Source of the DNA: CAZJRB01 sp964547995
Lineage (GTDB): Bacteria; Planctomycetota; Planctomycetia; Pirellulales; Thermoguttaceae
Direction of reading: 5' to 3'
NCBI GenBank assembly: GCA_964547995.1
Contig: CAZJRB010000013.1
Coordinates: 1-64,000 of the forward strand
Length of the DNA stretch: 64,000 nt
The notes beneath the pieces were generated by a model. It searched no databases. It was given only the letters and a program-made list of their open reading frames with translations, and had not been told where the DNA came from. Positions 26,528-37,500 of this stretch are shown here, piece after piece; the stretch's first letter is position 1, and each line of letters opens with the position of its first letter. The position numbers and the translations under genes are program-made.

Positions 26528-27598
26528 TCACGCGTCGGACGCGTGTCCGAGTCCCAGCCGCTCGCGTCGGTACTTTCCGGAAGCGACGCGATCCACCCAC
26601 CTTGGATTGTCGATATACCATTGAACCGTCCGCCGGAGCCCCGGATCGAAATCCTGGAGCGGTTTCCATCCCAACTGTTCTCGGATCTTACCGGCGTCGA
26701 TGGCATAGCGGGAATCGTGCCCCGGGCGATCCGTGACGAAAGTGATCAACGATCTGCACGGAGCATGCGGGAGATTCGGTTTCAATTCGTCGACGATCTC
26801 GCAGATATTCTCGACGACTTCCAAGTTGCTCCGCTCGCAGTCGGCGCCGATGTTGTAGACCTCGCCGGGAACTCCGCGGGCCAGTACGATGGCAACGGCC
26901 CGACAGTGGTCTTCCACATGGATCCAGTCGCGTACTTGCTGCCCGTCGCCATAGACCGGCAGCGGCTTGCCCTCCAAGGCATTGAGGATCATCAGCGGGA
27001 TCAGCTTTTCGGGAAACTGGTACGGGCCGTAGTTGTTCGAGCAGTTGGTTATCAGCACGGGTAACCCGTAAGTATGATGATACGCTCGAACGAAATGGTC
27101 GCTCGCGGCCTTGGAAGCAGAATAGGGCGAATTGGGTGCGTAGGGCGTCTCTTCCGTAAACTTCCCCGTCGGTCCCAGCGTCCCGTAGACCTCGTCGGTC
27201 GAAACGTGTAAGAAACGAAACTCACCTCGCCGAGTTTCGGGAAGATCGGCCCAGTAAGATCGAGCTGCCTCCAGCAGACGAAACGTTCCAACCACATTCG
27301 TTTGGACAAACGCCGCAGGCCCGTCGATGGAACGGTCTACGTGCGATTCGGCCGCAAAGTTGACCACGGCCGAAGGATGATATTTATTCAGTAGTCGGCT
27401 TATCAGAGGCCCGTCCGCTATGTCCCCCTTGACGAAGGTATGCACCGGGTTGTCAAGTATGCCGGCGAGCGAGTCGAGGTTGGCGGCATAGGTCAGATTG
27501 TCCACATTAACCAGTCTACCCCTCTTTTCAGTAACCCACTGCCGAATGAAGTTGCTCCCGATAAATCCAGCTCCCCCGGCTACGAGAATGGTTTCCAT
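26528..27598 (-). CDS. rfbB: dTDP-glucose 4,6-dehydratase
   Basis: Converts dTDP-glucose to dTDP-4-keto-6-deoxyglucose, the branch point for rhamnose and amino-deoxy sugars. METILVAGGAGFIGSNFIRQ opens the 356-residue protein; STDEVYGTLG holds the catalytic threonine, aspartate and glutamate, and YSASKAASDHFVRAYHHTYG the tyrosine-lysine pair. None of the rhamnose partners RmlA, RmlC or RmlD is present in this window, so they must lie elsewhere or the keto sugar goes to the DegT aminotransferase. It is transcribed towards the plus-strand block and faces away from the surface-protein genes. Confidence 0.94.
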   Translation of the reverse strand: METILVAGGAGFIGSNFIRQWVTEKRGRLVNVDNLTYAANLDSLAGILDNPVHTFVKGDIADGPLISRLLNKYHPSAVVNFAAESHVDRSIDGPAAFVQTNVVGTFRLLEAARSYWADLPETRRGEFRFLHVSTDEVYGTLGPTGKFTEETPYAPNSPYSASKAASDHFVRAYHHTYGLPVLITNCSNNYGPYQFPEKLIPLMILNALEGKPLPVYGDGQQVRDWIHVEDHCRAVAIVLARGVPGEVYNIGADCERSNLEVVENICEIVDELKPNLPHAPCRSLITFVTDRPGHDSRYAIDAGKIREQLGWKPLQDFDPGLRRTVQWYIDNPRWVDRVASGKYRRERLGLGHASDA

Positions 27599-28107
27599 GG
27601 TAACGCCAGACTTATCTCAAACCGATTTCGCGGAGCATCGGGGAACAATCGTGCTGGAGAAATGATCGAGCGGACCGGCCGCTGGGGGGAATATATCAAG
27701 ATGTCCGGATCTTCGCAAACGTCGATATGGTTCCGAAGGCCTCCGGTAAAACAGGGAATTCCGGCAGCTTAACAGAATCGCACCCCCCTGCCAGAAGGGC
27801 ATGCGGACCACATATTACGGGGCGGCCCCGGCGCTGGGCGTGGTTGGCATCCCAAAATCGAAGCCTAAGTTCGGTTGTACGGGCACACCGGTTCCAATCG
27901 GGCCATTTCTGACAGCAAATTGGGCAAAACAATTGACGTTTAGGGCCAAGTTACTTACAATAATCCTATTGTCTTATGGGTACCCACCCCATGGCAACCT
28001 CCCTCCTATTTCTTAAGACCTCATCGCCGGAAAGATATTCCGTATCGGCAAATCACCCTTGCTGGGAGGGGGCAAGACGAAAACTGGGTTTGCAAAAAGG
28101 TGTTGAC
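27599..28107. other. Divergent intergenic region before surface protein 1
   Basis: About 510 bases without a recognisable gene, between the leftward rfbB and the rightward surface-protein gene. A good sigma-70-type promoter (listed separately) lies at 27933-27961. Open frames on both strands here have no protein-like features. Confidence 0.5.
27933..27961 (+). promoter_or_regulatory. Sigma-70-type promoter of surface protein 1
   Basis: TTGACG, a 17-base spacer, then TACAAT. Transcription from here would give a leader of about 140 bases before the start at 28108. Seen by motif only. Confidence 0.55.
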
Positions 28108-31100
28108 ATGCAAAGCAAGAGATTCTCACCCAATCTGCTGAGGCCTCACCGCTTGCGGTTCGAACCGTTGGAGGAGCGGCGGATGCTCTCTGTGGTGAAC
28201 ATGGATATTTTTGACGATAACCTCGAAGCGGTTATACGCACGCAGCTCGGCAAACCGGCCCCCGAGGACATCACCGACGACGATTTAGCCGACATCACCT
28301 CGTTGTTCGCGGACGGTAAGGGCATCACCCACCTGCAAGGCATGGAATACTGCACCGGAGTAGAGACCCTGGATTTGGATAACAACCTGATCGACGACAT
28401 CTCACCCCTGGCGGGGTTGACAAGTCTGATCGACTTAGAACTGGCAGACAATCAGATCAGCGACATCTCGCCCCTGGCCGACAAAACGTCCTTGATGAAT
28501 CTCTTCTTGGACAGCAACCGAATCGACGACCTTGCAGCGGTGGAGAACATGAGTAACCTGGTCTTTCTACGTGTGGAAGACAACCTGGTTACCGATCTGG
28601 CGCCGGTGGTAGCGTGCGACGGTTTTAATCTTCCCACAGAGTTCAGCGGTTTCGTCTACCTGACCGGCAATCCTTTGAGCACGAACGCTGTCGATGTCCA
28701 GATTCCTGCGTTAGAAGATCGGAACGTAAAGGTCTTCTACATTCCACTGTCCCAGATTATCGACGATGGAGATGCGGGCTTCAACACGAGCGGGAATTGG
28801 TATTCCTATTCTTCCTTGGGTTTCGAGGACGACCTTCATTACAGCTTTGCGGGCACGGGATCGGACACGGCTTCGTGGAGTTTCACGGTTACCCCGGGGC
28901 AGTATCAAGTGGCGGCAACCTGGGCTGCCCACGCAAACCGGGCGACGAACGCGCCTTACGAGGTCTATAACGGGGCAACGAGCTTGGGAACGGTGCGGGC
29001 GAACCAGCAAGTGGCGCCGGACGACTTCACCGACCAAGGGGCCGTTTGGGAGAGTCTCGGCATCTTCACGATCACGGGTGACACGCTGATGGTGGAGCTT
29101 TCGGACAGTGCAAACGGTTTGTTAATTGCTGATGCCGTCCGCGTCGAGCGAGTGATTCCGCAGATCATTGACAACGGGGATGCGGGCTTCACCACGAGTG
29201 GGAGTTGGTATCCCTATTCCTCCTTGGGTTTCGAGGACGACCTTCATTACAGCTTTGCGGGCTCGGGATCGGACACGGCTTCCTGGAGTTTCACCGTCAC
29301 CCCGGGGCAGTATGAAGTGGCGACAACGTGGGCTACCCACACGAACCGCGCAACCAATGCCCCTTATACCATCTACGACGGCGCAACAAGCCTGGAAACG
29401 GTTCAGGTGAACCAGCAGGCGGCGCCGGACGACTTCACAGATCAAGGGGTTGCTTGGGAGACGCTCGGCACCTTCACTCTCACGGGCAGTACGTTGTTGG
29501 TGAAGCTTTCGGACAACGCGAATGGTTTACTGATTGCCGACGCCGTCCGTATCGAGCGGGTGGGCGACGTGCCGCCGATCATCGACAACGGGGATGCGGG
29601 CTTCACCACAAGTGGGAATTGGTATCCCTATTCCTCCTTGGGTTTCGAGGGCGACCTTCATTACAGCTTTGCGGGCACCGGATCGGACGTGGCTTCCTGG
29701 AGTTTCACCGTCACCCCGGGGAAATATGAGGTGGCGGCAACCTGGGCCGAACATCCGAACCGGGCGGCCAACGCGCCCTACACGGTTTACAACGGTGCAA
29801 CGAGTCTGGATACGGTGCCGGTAAACCAGCAGGCGGCGCCGGACGACTTCACCGACCAAGGGGCCGCTTGGGAAACCCTCGGTATCTTCAACATCACGGT
29901 TGACACGCTGTCGGTGAAGCTTTCGGACAATGCGGATGGTCTATTGATTGCCGATGCCATCCGCATCGAGCGGGTGGGTGACCTGCCGCCGATCATCGAC
30001 AACGGGGACACGGGTTTCAGCGCGAGTGGGAATTGGTATCCCTACGCCGGCTTGGGCTTCGAGGACGACCTTCATTACAGCTTTGCGGGCGACGGATCGG
30101 ACGTGGCCTCCTGGAGTTTTACGGTTACCCCGGGGCAGTATCAAGTGGCGGCAACCTGGGCCGAACACCCGAACCGGGCGAGCAACGCGCCCTACGAGGT
30201 GTATGACGGCGTGACGAGTCTGGATACGGTGCTGGTAAACCAGCAGGCGGCGCCGGACGACTTCAGTTACCAAGGGGCTGGCTGGAAGTCTCTCGGCATC
30301 TTCACGATCACGGGTGGCATGTTAGTGGTGGAGCTTTCGGACAGTGCAAACGGCCTGTTGATTGCCGACGCCGTCCGCATCGATAAAGTGGTAAGCCCGT
30401 CATCGATTATCGATAACGGGGACACGGGCTTCAACACGAGCGGGAATTGGTATCCCTATTCTTCCTTGGGCTTCGGGGACGACCTTCACTACAGTTTTGC
30501 GGGCTCGGGATCGGACGTGGCCTCCTGGAATTTCACGGTTACCCCCGGGGAGTATGAAGTGGCGGCAACCTGGGCCGAGCATCCGAATCGCGCAACCAAC
30601 GCGCCGTACGAGGTCTTCAACGGCGCAACGAGTCTGGAAACGGTGCCGGTCGACCAGCAGGCGGCGCCGGACGACTTCACCGACCAAGGGACCGCGTGGG
30701 AAACGCTCGGCACCTACACGATCACGGGCGACACGCTGCGGGTGGAGCTTTCGGACGCTGCAAACGGCCTGTTGATTGCCGATGCCGTCCGGATCGAGCG
30801 GGTGGGATCGCCGTTACTGGCGGCCGGCGGCGAAGTCTCTCCGGCAGGGGAGTTGGCTGCTCTGACCGGGGCCGACCTTCAACCGATCGTCACCGACGCG
30901 ATTGCCGATTGGGCCGGTGCGGGGCTTGCGACCGAGCAGCTCGAAGCGTTGCTGGCGGTCGAATTCATCGTCACCGACCTGCCGGGAGCACTGTTGGGGT
31001 TGGCCACTACAGACGCGATCTACCTCGACATCAACGCAGCGGGCCATAGCTGGTTTATCGACCCGACGCCTGGCGTCAACGAGGAGTTCCAACGCACTGG

Positions 31101-31299
31101 CGGCGAATTGCGGGCCCTCGATCCCCAGGCGGTCGATCGGATGGACCTGCTGACGGTGGTCTCGCACGAATTGGGCCACGCGCTGGGTCTTGAAGACCTT
31201 GGTTCCTCGTCGGGAAGCCTGATGAGCGGGACTTTGGAAACGGGCTTGCGCCGCGAGCCGGGTGTTACGGAGTTGGATGCCCTGTTCGCTCGGCTATAG
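28108..31299 (+). CDS. Surface protein 1: LRR, five golvesin-like repeats, metzincin-like domain
   Basis: Secreted protein of 1063 residues. A basic N-terminus with FEPLEERRMLSV (residues 18-29) is the planctomycete export-associated motif. Residues 30-210 form an internalin-type leucine-rich repeat region (repeated DISPLA with LxLxxN). Residues 216-898 are five golvesin-C-terminal-like domains of about 137 residues, starting at 28753, 29161, 29575, 29988 and 30400. The last 160 residues resemble a metzincin protease, with VVSHELGHALGLED and a possible Met-turn in SLMSG; the third ligand would be aspartate. This end is about 85 percent identical by eye to that of surface protein 3. Start chosen at 28108 with AAGG at seven bases. 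Role likely in the cell envelope or matrix; activity unproven. Confidence 0.85.
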   Translation: MQSKRFSPNLLRPHRLRFEPLEERRMLSVVNMDIFDDNLEAVIRTQLGKPAPEDITDDDLADITSLFADGKGITHLQGMEYCTGVETLDLDNNLIDDISPLAGLTSLIDLELADNQISDISPLADKTSLMNLFLDSNRIDDLAAVENMSNLVFLRVEDNLVTDLAPVVACDGFNLPTEFSGFVYLTGNPLSTNAVDVQIPALEDRNVKVFYIPLSQIIDDGDAGFNTSGNWYSYSSLGFEDDLHYSFAGTGSDTASWSFTVTPGQYQVAATWAAHANRATNAPYEVYNGATSLGTVRANQQVAPDDFTDQGAVWESLGIFTITGDTLMVELSDSANGLLIADAVRVERVIPQIIDNGDAGFTTSGSWYPYSSLGFEDDLHYSFAGSGSDTASWSFTVTPGQYEVATTWATHTNRATNAPYTIYDGATSLETVQVNQQAAPDDFTDQGVAWETLGTFTLTGSTLLVKLSDNANGLLIADAVRIERVGDVPPIIDNGDAGFTTSGNWYPYSSLGFEGDLHYSFAGTGSDVASWSFTVTPGKYEVAATWAEHPNRAANAPYTVYNGATSLDTVPVNQQAAPDDFTDQGAAWETLGIFNITVDTLSVKLSDNADGLLIADAIRIERVGDLPPIIDNGDTGFSASGNWYPYAGLGFEDDLHYSFAGDGSDVASWSFTVTPGQYQVAATWAEHPNRASNAPYEVYDGVTSLDTVLVNQQAAPDDFSYQGAGWKSLGIFTITGGMLVVELSDSANGLLIADAVRIDKVVSPSSIIDNGDTGFNTSGNWYPYSSLGFGDDLHYSFAGSGSDVASWNFTVTPGEYEVAATWAEHPNRATNAPYEVFNGATSLETVPVDQQAAPDDFTDQGTAWETLGTYTITGDTLRVELSDAANGLLIADAVRIERVGSPLLAAGGEVSPAGELAALTGADLQPIVTDAIADWAGAGLATEQLEALLAVEFIVTDLPGALLGLATTDAIYLDINAAGHSWFIDPTPGVNEEFQRTGGELRALDPQAVDRMDLLTVVSHELGHALGLEDLGSSSGSLMSGTLETGLRREPGVTELDALFARL

Positions 31300-31415
31300 T
31301 CGTTTCTCCGGCCGTTAGATGGATTCTTATTTTTGCGGGGATGCGTTATGCTGCCCTCTTCGCCGTGCAAAGGTGACCCTGCACCCCTATTTTTAGGTAG
31401 TTTTGGCATTTTCCT

Positions 31416-31443
31416 TTGACACATACATACAAAAGTGTAAAAT
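31416..31443 (+). promoter_or_regulatory. Sigma-70-type promoter of surface protein 2
   Basis: TTGACA, a 16-base spacer, then TAAAAT, in an AT-richer patch than the surroundings. It would give a leader of about 135 bases before the start at 31586. Confidence 0.6.
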
Positions 31444-31585
31444 ATGAGTCTACCTCGTTGCCATTGACGGTACCCGATATAAAAATTGGCAGCCGCCATT
31501 GGTAGGAGGTTATCTGTGGGGCGGGGATAGAGAAGAGCACTTCGACCCCTTAACAAGTTTCCTTTCCCTTAGGAGGCCTGTACCC

Positions 31586-34500
31586 ATGGTCTGGCGTATT
31601 TCCAACGCCCTTAGGCGCGTCGTTCCCGCTTCTCAGCCTTACCCCAAACGGTGGCACAACGGTCGGCGGCCGCCTGGCAACAATCTGTCACGCCCCCAGG
31701 GCGGATGGGCCTATTCCAGGGGCCTTTTCCTGGAACCGCTTGAGGAACGGACTTTGCTGGCGGTCGGGGGGATTAACGGCTCGGTGTTTGACGATCTCGA
31801 CGCCGATGGCGTATGGGATGGCGGCGAGCCGGGGCTGGAAGGGGTGACGGTCTTTCTCGACTCCAACGACAACGGCCAACTCGACGGCGGCGAGTCGTCG
31901 ACTCTTACGGACATCAACGGCGATTATTCCTTCACCGATCTCGCGCCCGACACGTATACCGTGGCCGAAGTGGTCCAGACCGGTTGGGAGCAGACCCTGC
32001 CGGGGGCGTCCTGGGACCTCCTTCAGACGTTCGACTGGTACGCCGGTACTCCTGGCTCTCTTGGCTGCACCGTTGCAGCTTTGGGTGATGACGTGCTGAT
32101 CGGGGCTTATTTGTCTTATTGGGATGACCCGGTGAATTCCGGGGTCGTCCATCTATTTGACGGTTCAACCGGCAACCTGCTGCGGACTTTCGATAATCCT
32201 ACACCGGCTGCCGGCGACGAATTCGGCACCTCCGTTGCGGCTGTGGGAAACAACGTCCTGGTCGGTGCTCCCTACGACGACACCGGCGATACCGACACCG
32301 GGTCCGCCTACTTGCTCGACAGCACTAACGGAAACACGCTGCTTACATTTAACAACCCCACGCCGGGCTATCTCGACAATTTCGGCTATTCGGTTGCGGC
32401 CGTCGGCAATAACGTGCTGATCGGCGCTCCCTTCGACGATGCAGGCGCCGCTGTCGGCTCCGGGACCGCTTATTTGTTCGACGGCACCACGGGAAACCTG
32501 CTGCTGACATTCAACAATCCCACGCCGGCCGATTTCGACAACTTCGGCTGGTCGGTGGCAGCCGTCGGCAACAACGTGCTGATTGGTGCCCCTTATGATG
32601 ACGACACGGGCGTGAGTGATGCCGGGGCCGCTTACTTGTTCGACGGCTCGACCGGCGCTTTGCTTCAGACCTTCCAGAAGTCCGCGCCGCAGGTCTTCGA
32701 ACAATTCGGCCACTCCGTTGCAGCGGTCGGCGAGAACGTGCTGGTCGGCGCTCTCTGCGACAAGACGGGAGCCGAAGCTACCGGAGCTGCCTACTTGTTC
32801 GATAGCTCCGGAAACCTCTTGACTTCCTTCCTCAATCCCACGCCCGCCCAAAACGACCAATTCGCCTATTCTGTCGCCGCTGTGGGCGAGAATGTCCTGA
32901 TCAGCGCTCGTTACGACACCGTAACCGCCACAGAAGAGGGAATCGCATATCTGTTCGACGCCTCCACCGGCGAGGTGCTGCACACCTTCGAGAATCCGAC
33001 GCCGGCGGATTACGAGTGGTTCGGCCACGGCGTGGCGGCGGTGGGCAACAACGTGCTGGTCGGGGCCTTGTACGACGGGACCGGGGCCGCCTACCTGTTC
33101 GCGGGCGGCGCCAGCACCCACCCGGTGACAGTTGCCTCCGGGCAGACTGTAGAAGACATCGATTTCGGAAACGCATTCACGCCCATATTCGAGATCATCG
33201 ACAACGGGGATATAGGCTTCACCACGAGCGGGGATTGGTATCCCTATTCCGGCCTGGGGTTTGAGGGTGACCTTCATTACAGCTTTGTGGGCGACGGATC
33301 GGACACGGCTTCCTGGAGTTTCACGGTTACTCCGGGACAGTATGAAGTGGCGGCAACCTGGACCGCACACACAAACCGGGCGACCAACGCGCCGTACGAG
33401 GTGTTCAACGGCGCAACGAGCCTGGGTACAGTGCCGGTCAACCAGCAGGCGGCGCCGGACGACTTTAGCGACCAAGGGGCCGCGTGGGAAACGATCGGCA
33501 CCTACACGATCATGGGTGACACGCTGTTGGTGGAGCTGTCGGACAGTGCAAACGGCTTGTTGATTGCCGATGCCGTCCGCATCGAGTGGGTGGGTGATGT
33601 GCCGACGGCGCAGATCATCGACGACGGGGATACCGGCTTCGGAACAACCGGGGACTGGTATCCCTATTCCGGCCTGGGCTTCGAAGACGACCTTCATTAC
33701 AGCTTTGTGGGCGACGGATCGGACACGGCTTCCTGGAGTTTCACGGTTACTCCGGGACAGTATGAAGTGGCGGCAACCTGGACCGCACACACAAACCGGG
33801 CGACCAACGCGCCGTACGAGGTGTTCAACGGCGCAACGAGCCTGGGTACAGTGCCGGTCAACCAGCAGGCGGCGCCGGACGACTTTAGCGACCAAGGGGC
33901 CGCGTGGGAAACGATCGGCACCTACACGATCATGGGTGACACACTGCTGGTGAAGCTCTCAGACAGCGCGAATGGTCTGTTGATTGCCGATGCCGTCCGC
34001 GTCGAGCGAGTGGGTGACGTACCGGCGGCACAGACGATTGACGACGGAGATACGGGCTTTACCGCGAGCGGGGATTGGTATCCGTATTCCGGCCTGGGGT
34101 TTGAGGGTGACCTTCATTACAGCTTTGTGGGCGACGGATCGGACGTGGCTTCCTGGACTTTCACCGTCACTCCGGGACAGTACGAAGTGGCAGCGACCTG
34201 GGCCGAGTATCCGAACCGCGCAACCAACGCGCCGTACGAGGTCTTCAACGGCGCAACGAGCCTGGAAACCGTGCCGGTCAACCAGCAGGCGGCGCCGGAC
34301 GACTTCAGCGACCAAGGGGCCGCGTGGGAAACGCTCGGCACCTACACGATCACGGGCGACACGCTGGTGGTGAAACTTTCGGACGCTGCCAACGGCCTGT
34401 TGATCGCCGATGCCGTCCGCGTCGAGCGAGTGGGCGAACCGCCGACCAACGATCCTCCGGTGGCCGTTGACGACGACGCGTACACCACCGATGAGAACAC

Positions 34501-37500
34501 GATACTGTCGGTGCCGGCGCCGGGCGTGCTAGGCAACGATAGCGACCTCAACGGCGATGATTTGACCGTGGTTGCCGTGGACGACAGCGGGATCCCGGCC
34601 GGGCAGCTTGACTGGAACCCGGACGGCAGCTTCACCTACGACCCGAACGGCGAGTTGGACTGGTTGAACGAAGGCGAGTCTGTCCAGGGCACTGCGAGCT
34701 ACACCGTTAGTGACGGCCACGGGGGGACCGACACGGCGACGGTTACGGTGACGATCTCCGGTGTGAACGATCCGCCGGCCAACGATCCTCCGGTGGCCGT
34801 TGACGACAACGCGTACACCACCGATGAGAATACGATACTGATTGTGCCGGCACCGGGAGTGCTAGGCAACGATAGTGACCTCAATGGCGATGATTTGACC
34901 GTGATTGCCGTGGACGACAGCGGGCTCCCGGCCGGGCAGCTTGACTGGAACCCGGACGGCAGCTTCACCTACGACCCGAACGAGTTGGACTGGTTGGCCG
35001 AAGGCGAGTCTGTCCAGGGCACTGCGAGCTACACCGTCAGTGACGGCCACGGGGGGACCGACACGGCGACGGTTACGGTGACGATCTCCGGCGTGGACGA
35101 CCCGCCGCCGCAAATCATTGACAACGGGGACATGGGTTTCACCGCGAGTGGGGATTGGTATTATTATTCTTCTTTGGGTTTTGAGGACGACCTTCATTAC
35201 AGCTTTGTGGGGACGGGATCGGACGTGGCTTCCTGGAGTTTTGCGGTTGCGCCGGGGCAGTATCAAGTGGCGGCAGCCTGGTCCGCCCATTCGAACCGGG
35301 CAACCAACGCGCCTTACACGATCTGCAACGGCGCAACAAGTTTGCAGACAGTTCCAGTGAACCAGCAAGTGGCGCCGGATGATTTCAGTGACCAAGGAAC
35401 CGTTTGGGAGACACTCGGCACCTACACGATCACGGGTGGCGCGCTGTTGGTGACGCTTTCGGACAGTGCGAACGGTCTGTTGATTGCCGATGCCATCCGG
35501 GTCGAGCGAGTGGGTAACGTGCCAACGACGCAGACGGTCGACAACGGGGACGCGGGTTTCATCACGAGTGGGGATTGGTATCCCTATTCCGGCCTGGGCT
35601 TCGAGAATGACCTTCACTACAGCTTTGTGGGCGACGGATCGGACGTGGCTTCCTGGAGTTTTGCGGTTACCCCGGGGGAGTATGAAGTGGCGGCAACATG
35701 GGCCACCCACGCAAATCGGGCGACCAATGCGCCTTACGAGGTCTACGACGGTGCGATGAGTCTGGAGACGGTTCCGGTAGACCAGCAGGCGGCCCCGGAC
35801 GACTTCACTGACCAAGGGGCTGTCTGGGAGACGCTCGGCACCTACACAATCATGGGTAACACGCTGCGGGTGAAGCTCTCAGACAATGCGAATGGCCTGT
35901 TAATTGCCGATGCCGTCCGTATCGAACGGGTGCGCGACCTACCGCTGATCATTGACAACGGAGATACAGGCTTTAGCGCGATTGGGGATTGGGTTCCCTA
36001 TTCGTCGCTGGGTTTCGAGGGCGACCTTCAATACAACGCTGCGGGTGCGGGATCGGATACGGCTTCCTGGAGTTTCACGGTTGCGCCGGGGACATATCAG
36101 GTGGCGGCTACTTGGGCTCCCCATTCGAACCGGGCAAGCGATGCCCCTTACACCGTGTACGACGGTGCAACGGCCTTTGAGTCGGTTCTGGTAAACCAAA
36201 AGGTGGCTCCCGATGATTTCGATGACCAAGGAGTTGCATGGGAAGTGCTCGGTACAGTGGAGATAACTGGCGCCTCTCTAGTGGTGGAGCTTTCGGACAA
36301 TGCGAATGGTCTATTGATCGCTGACGCGGTTCGCATCGAACGTGTGGGGGACGGGCCCTGGCTGGACCAAATTCCGGATCAGCAGATGCTCACTAACCAG
36401 GATACTCTGGTGTTGACTGTTTCCGCTCTGAGCCGAAACCCGGATGACCTGACGATTTTTCCTTTCGTGACGCCCTCAGCGCCTGTGACGTTGAGCATGG
36501 TCGGAGACCAACTGACGATTGACCCGGCCGACGGCTTTGTGGGGGACTTCGTGGTCAGAGTCGTAGCCAACGATGGGGTTAATACTGACAAGCAGGACGT
36601 TTCCATCTCGGTGACTGAGAACGCCCATTTGGCGCTCTCGACCATGATGGCTGCACCGGGGGAAATGCTCTATGTTACCTACGGCGGAGGGTTTGCCCCG
36701 GTAGACGGTCTGGTTGTGCGCTTCTTCAACAATGATGTTACCCTGGATATCCCGCTCATGATGGCGAATGGGACGGCGGTTGGGGTCCCCGTTCCGATGC
36801 TGCTCGATCCTGCAACCGGCGAGTTTTGTGCCGGAAACGTGGATGTGGTGGTGGTGGAGAAAGTCGGCGAAGTGGAAACGTTCGTTACGGACGTCATCGA
36901 AGACTTCTTCGTCCTCGACCTTCCGCCGGCGCCCGATCCGGCCGGCAGTGTGACCGCCGGGCATCTCCAGTACATGATCGACACTGCCAACCGGTACCTG
37001 GGTAATATCTCGGGTACAGATATGGACACACCGGACCTCAACAATGCACTCAATTCGATCGTCGCGGACTACGCCCAGGTATTAGCGGACGTGCAATCGG
37101 TTGTGGACAATCCGATTGTGACTTTCGATACCGGCTTGTTCGACGGTCAGCCGGTTACGGTGGGAGCCGATGCCCTGCGCGAGGTTGACCGGGCGATTCT
37201 CGCTATGACAAACCGGTTGAGCGGAAATTGGATATACCCTCAGGCATCCGTTACAGGATTGCGTGATAGTGTGTCCACAATAGAAACCAGTCTTGCCGGG
37301 GGACCTCTCGAACACCACCCCCAATACAACAACCTAGCGGGATACATGGACTCACTTGGAGACGGGACGACTCCGGCCAGACAGGTCCCAACGGGAAAAG
37401 CGGTCGACACAGGGCTCACGTATATCAACGCCGTAGGAGCGGCGGCCGGTATTCTCGCGGTCGCTGTCTTCGGATCGGCGGCTGCCGTACCGGTGGCTGT

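Noticed and set aside
32165..33895. 576-codon minus-strand frame inside surface protein 2
   Set aside because: Antisense to the FG-GAP and golvesin repeats; its internal repeats mirror those of the real protein.
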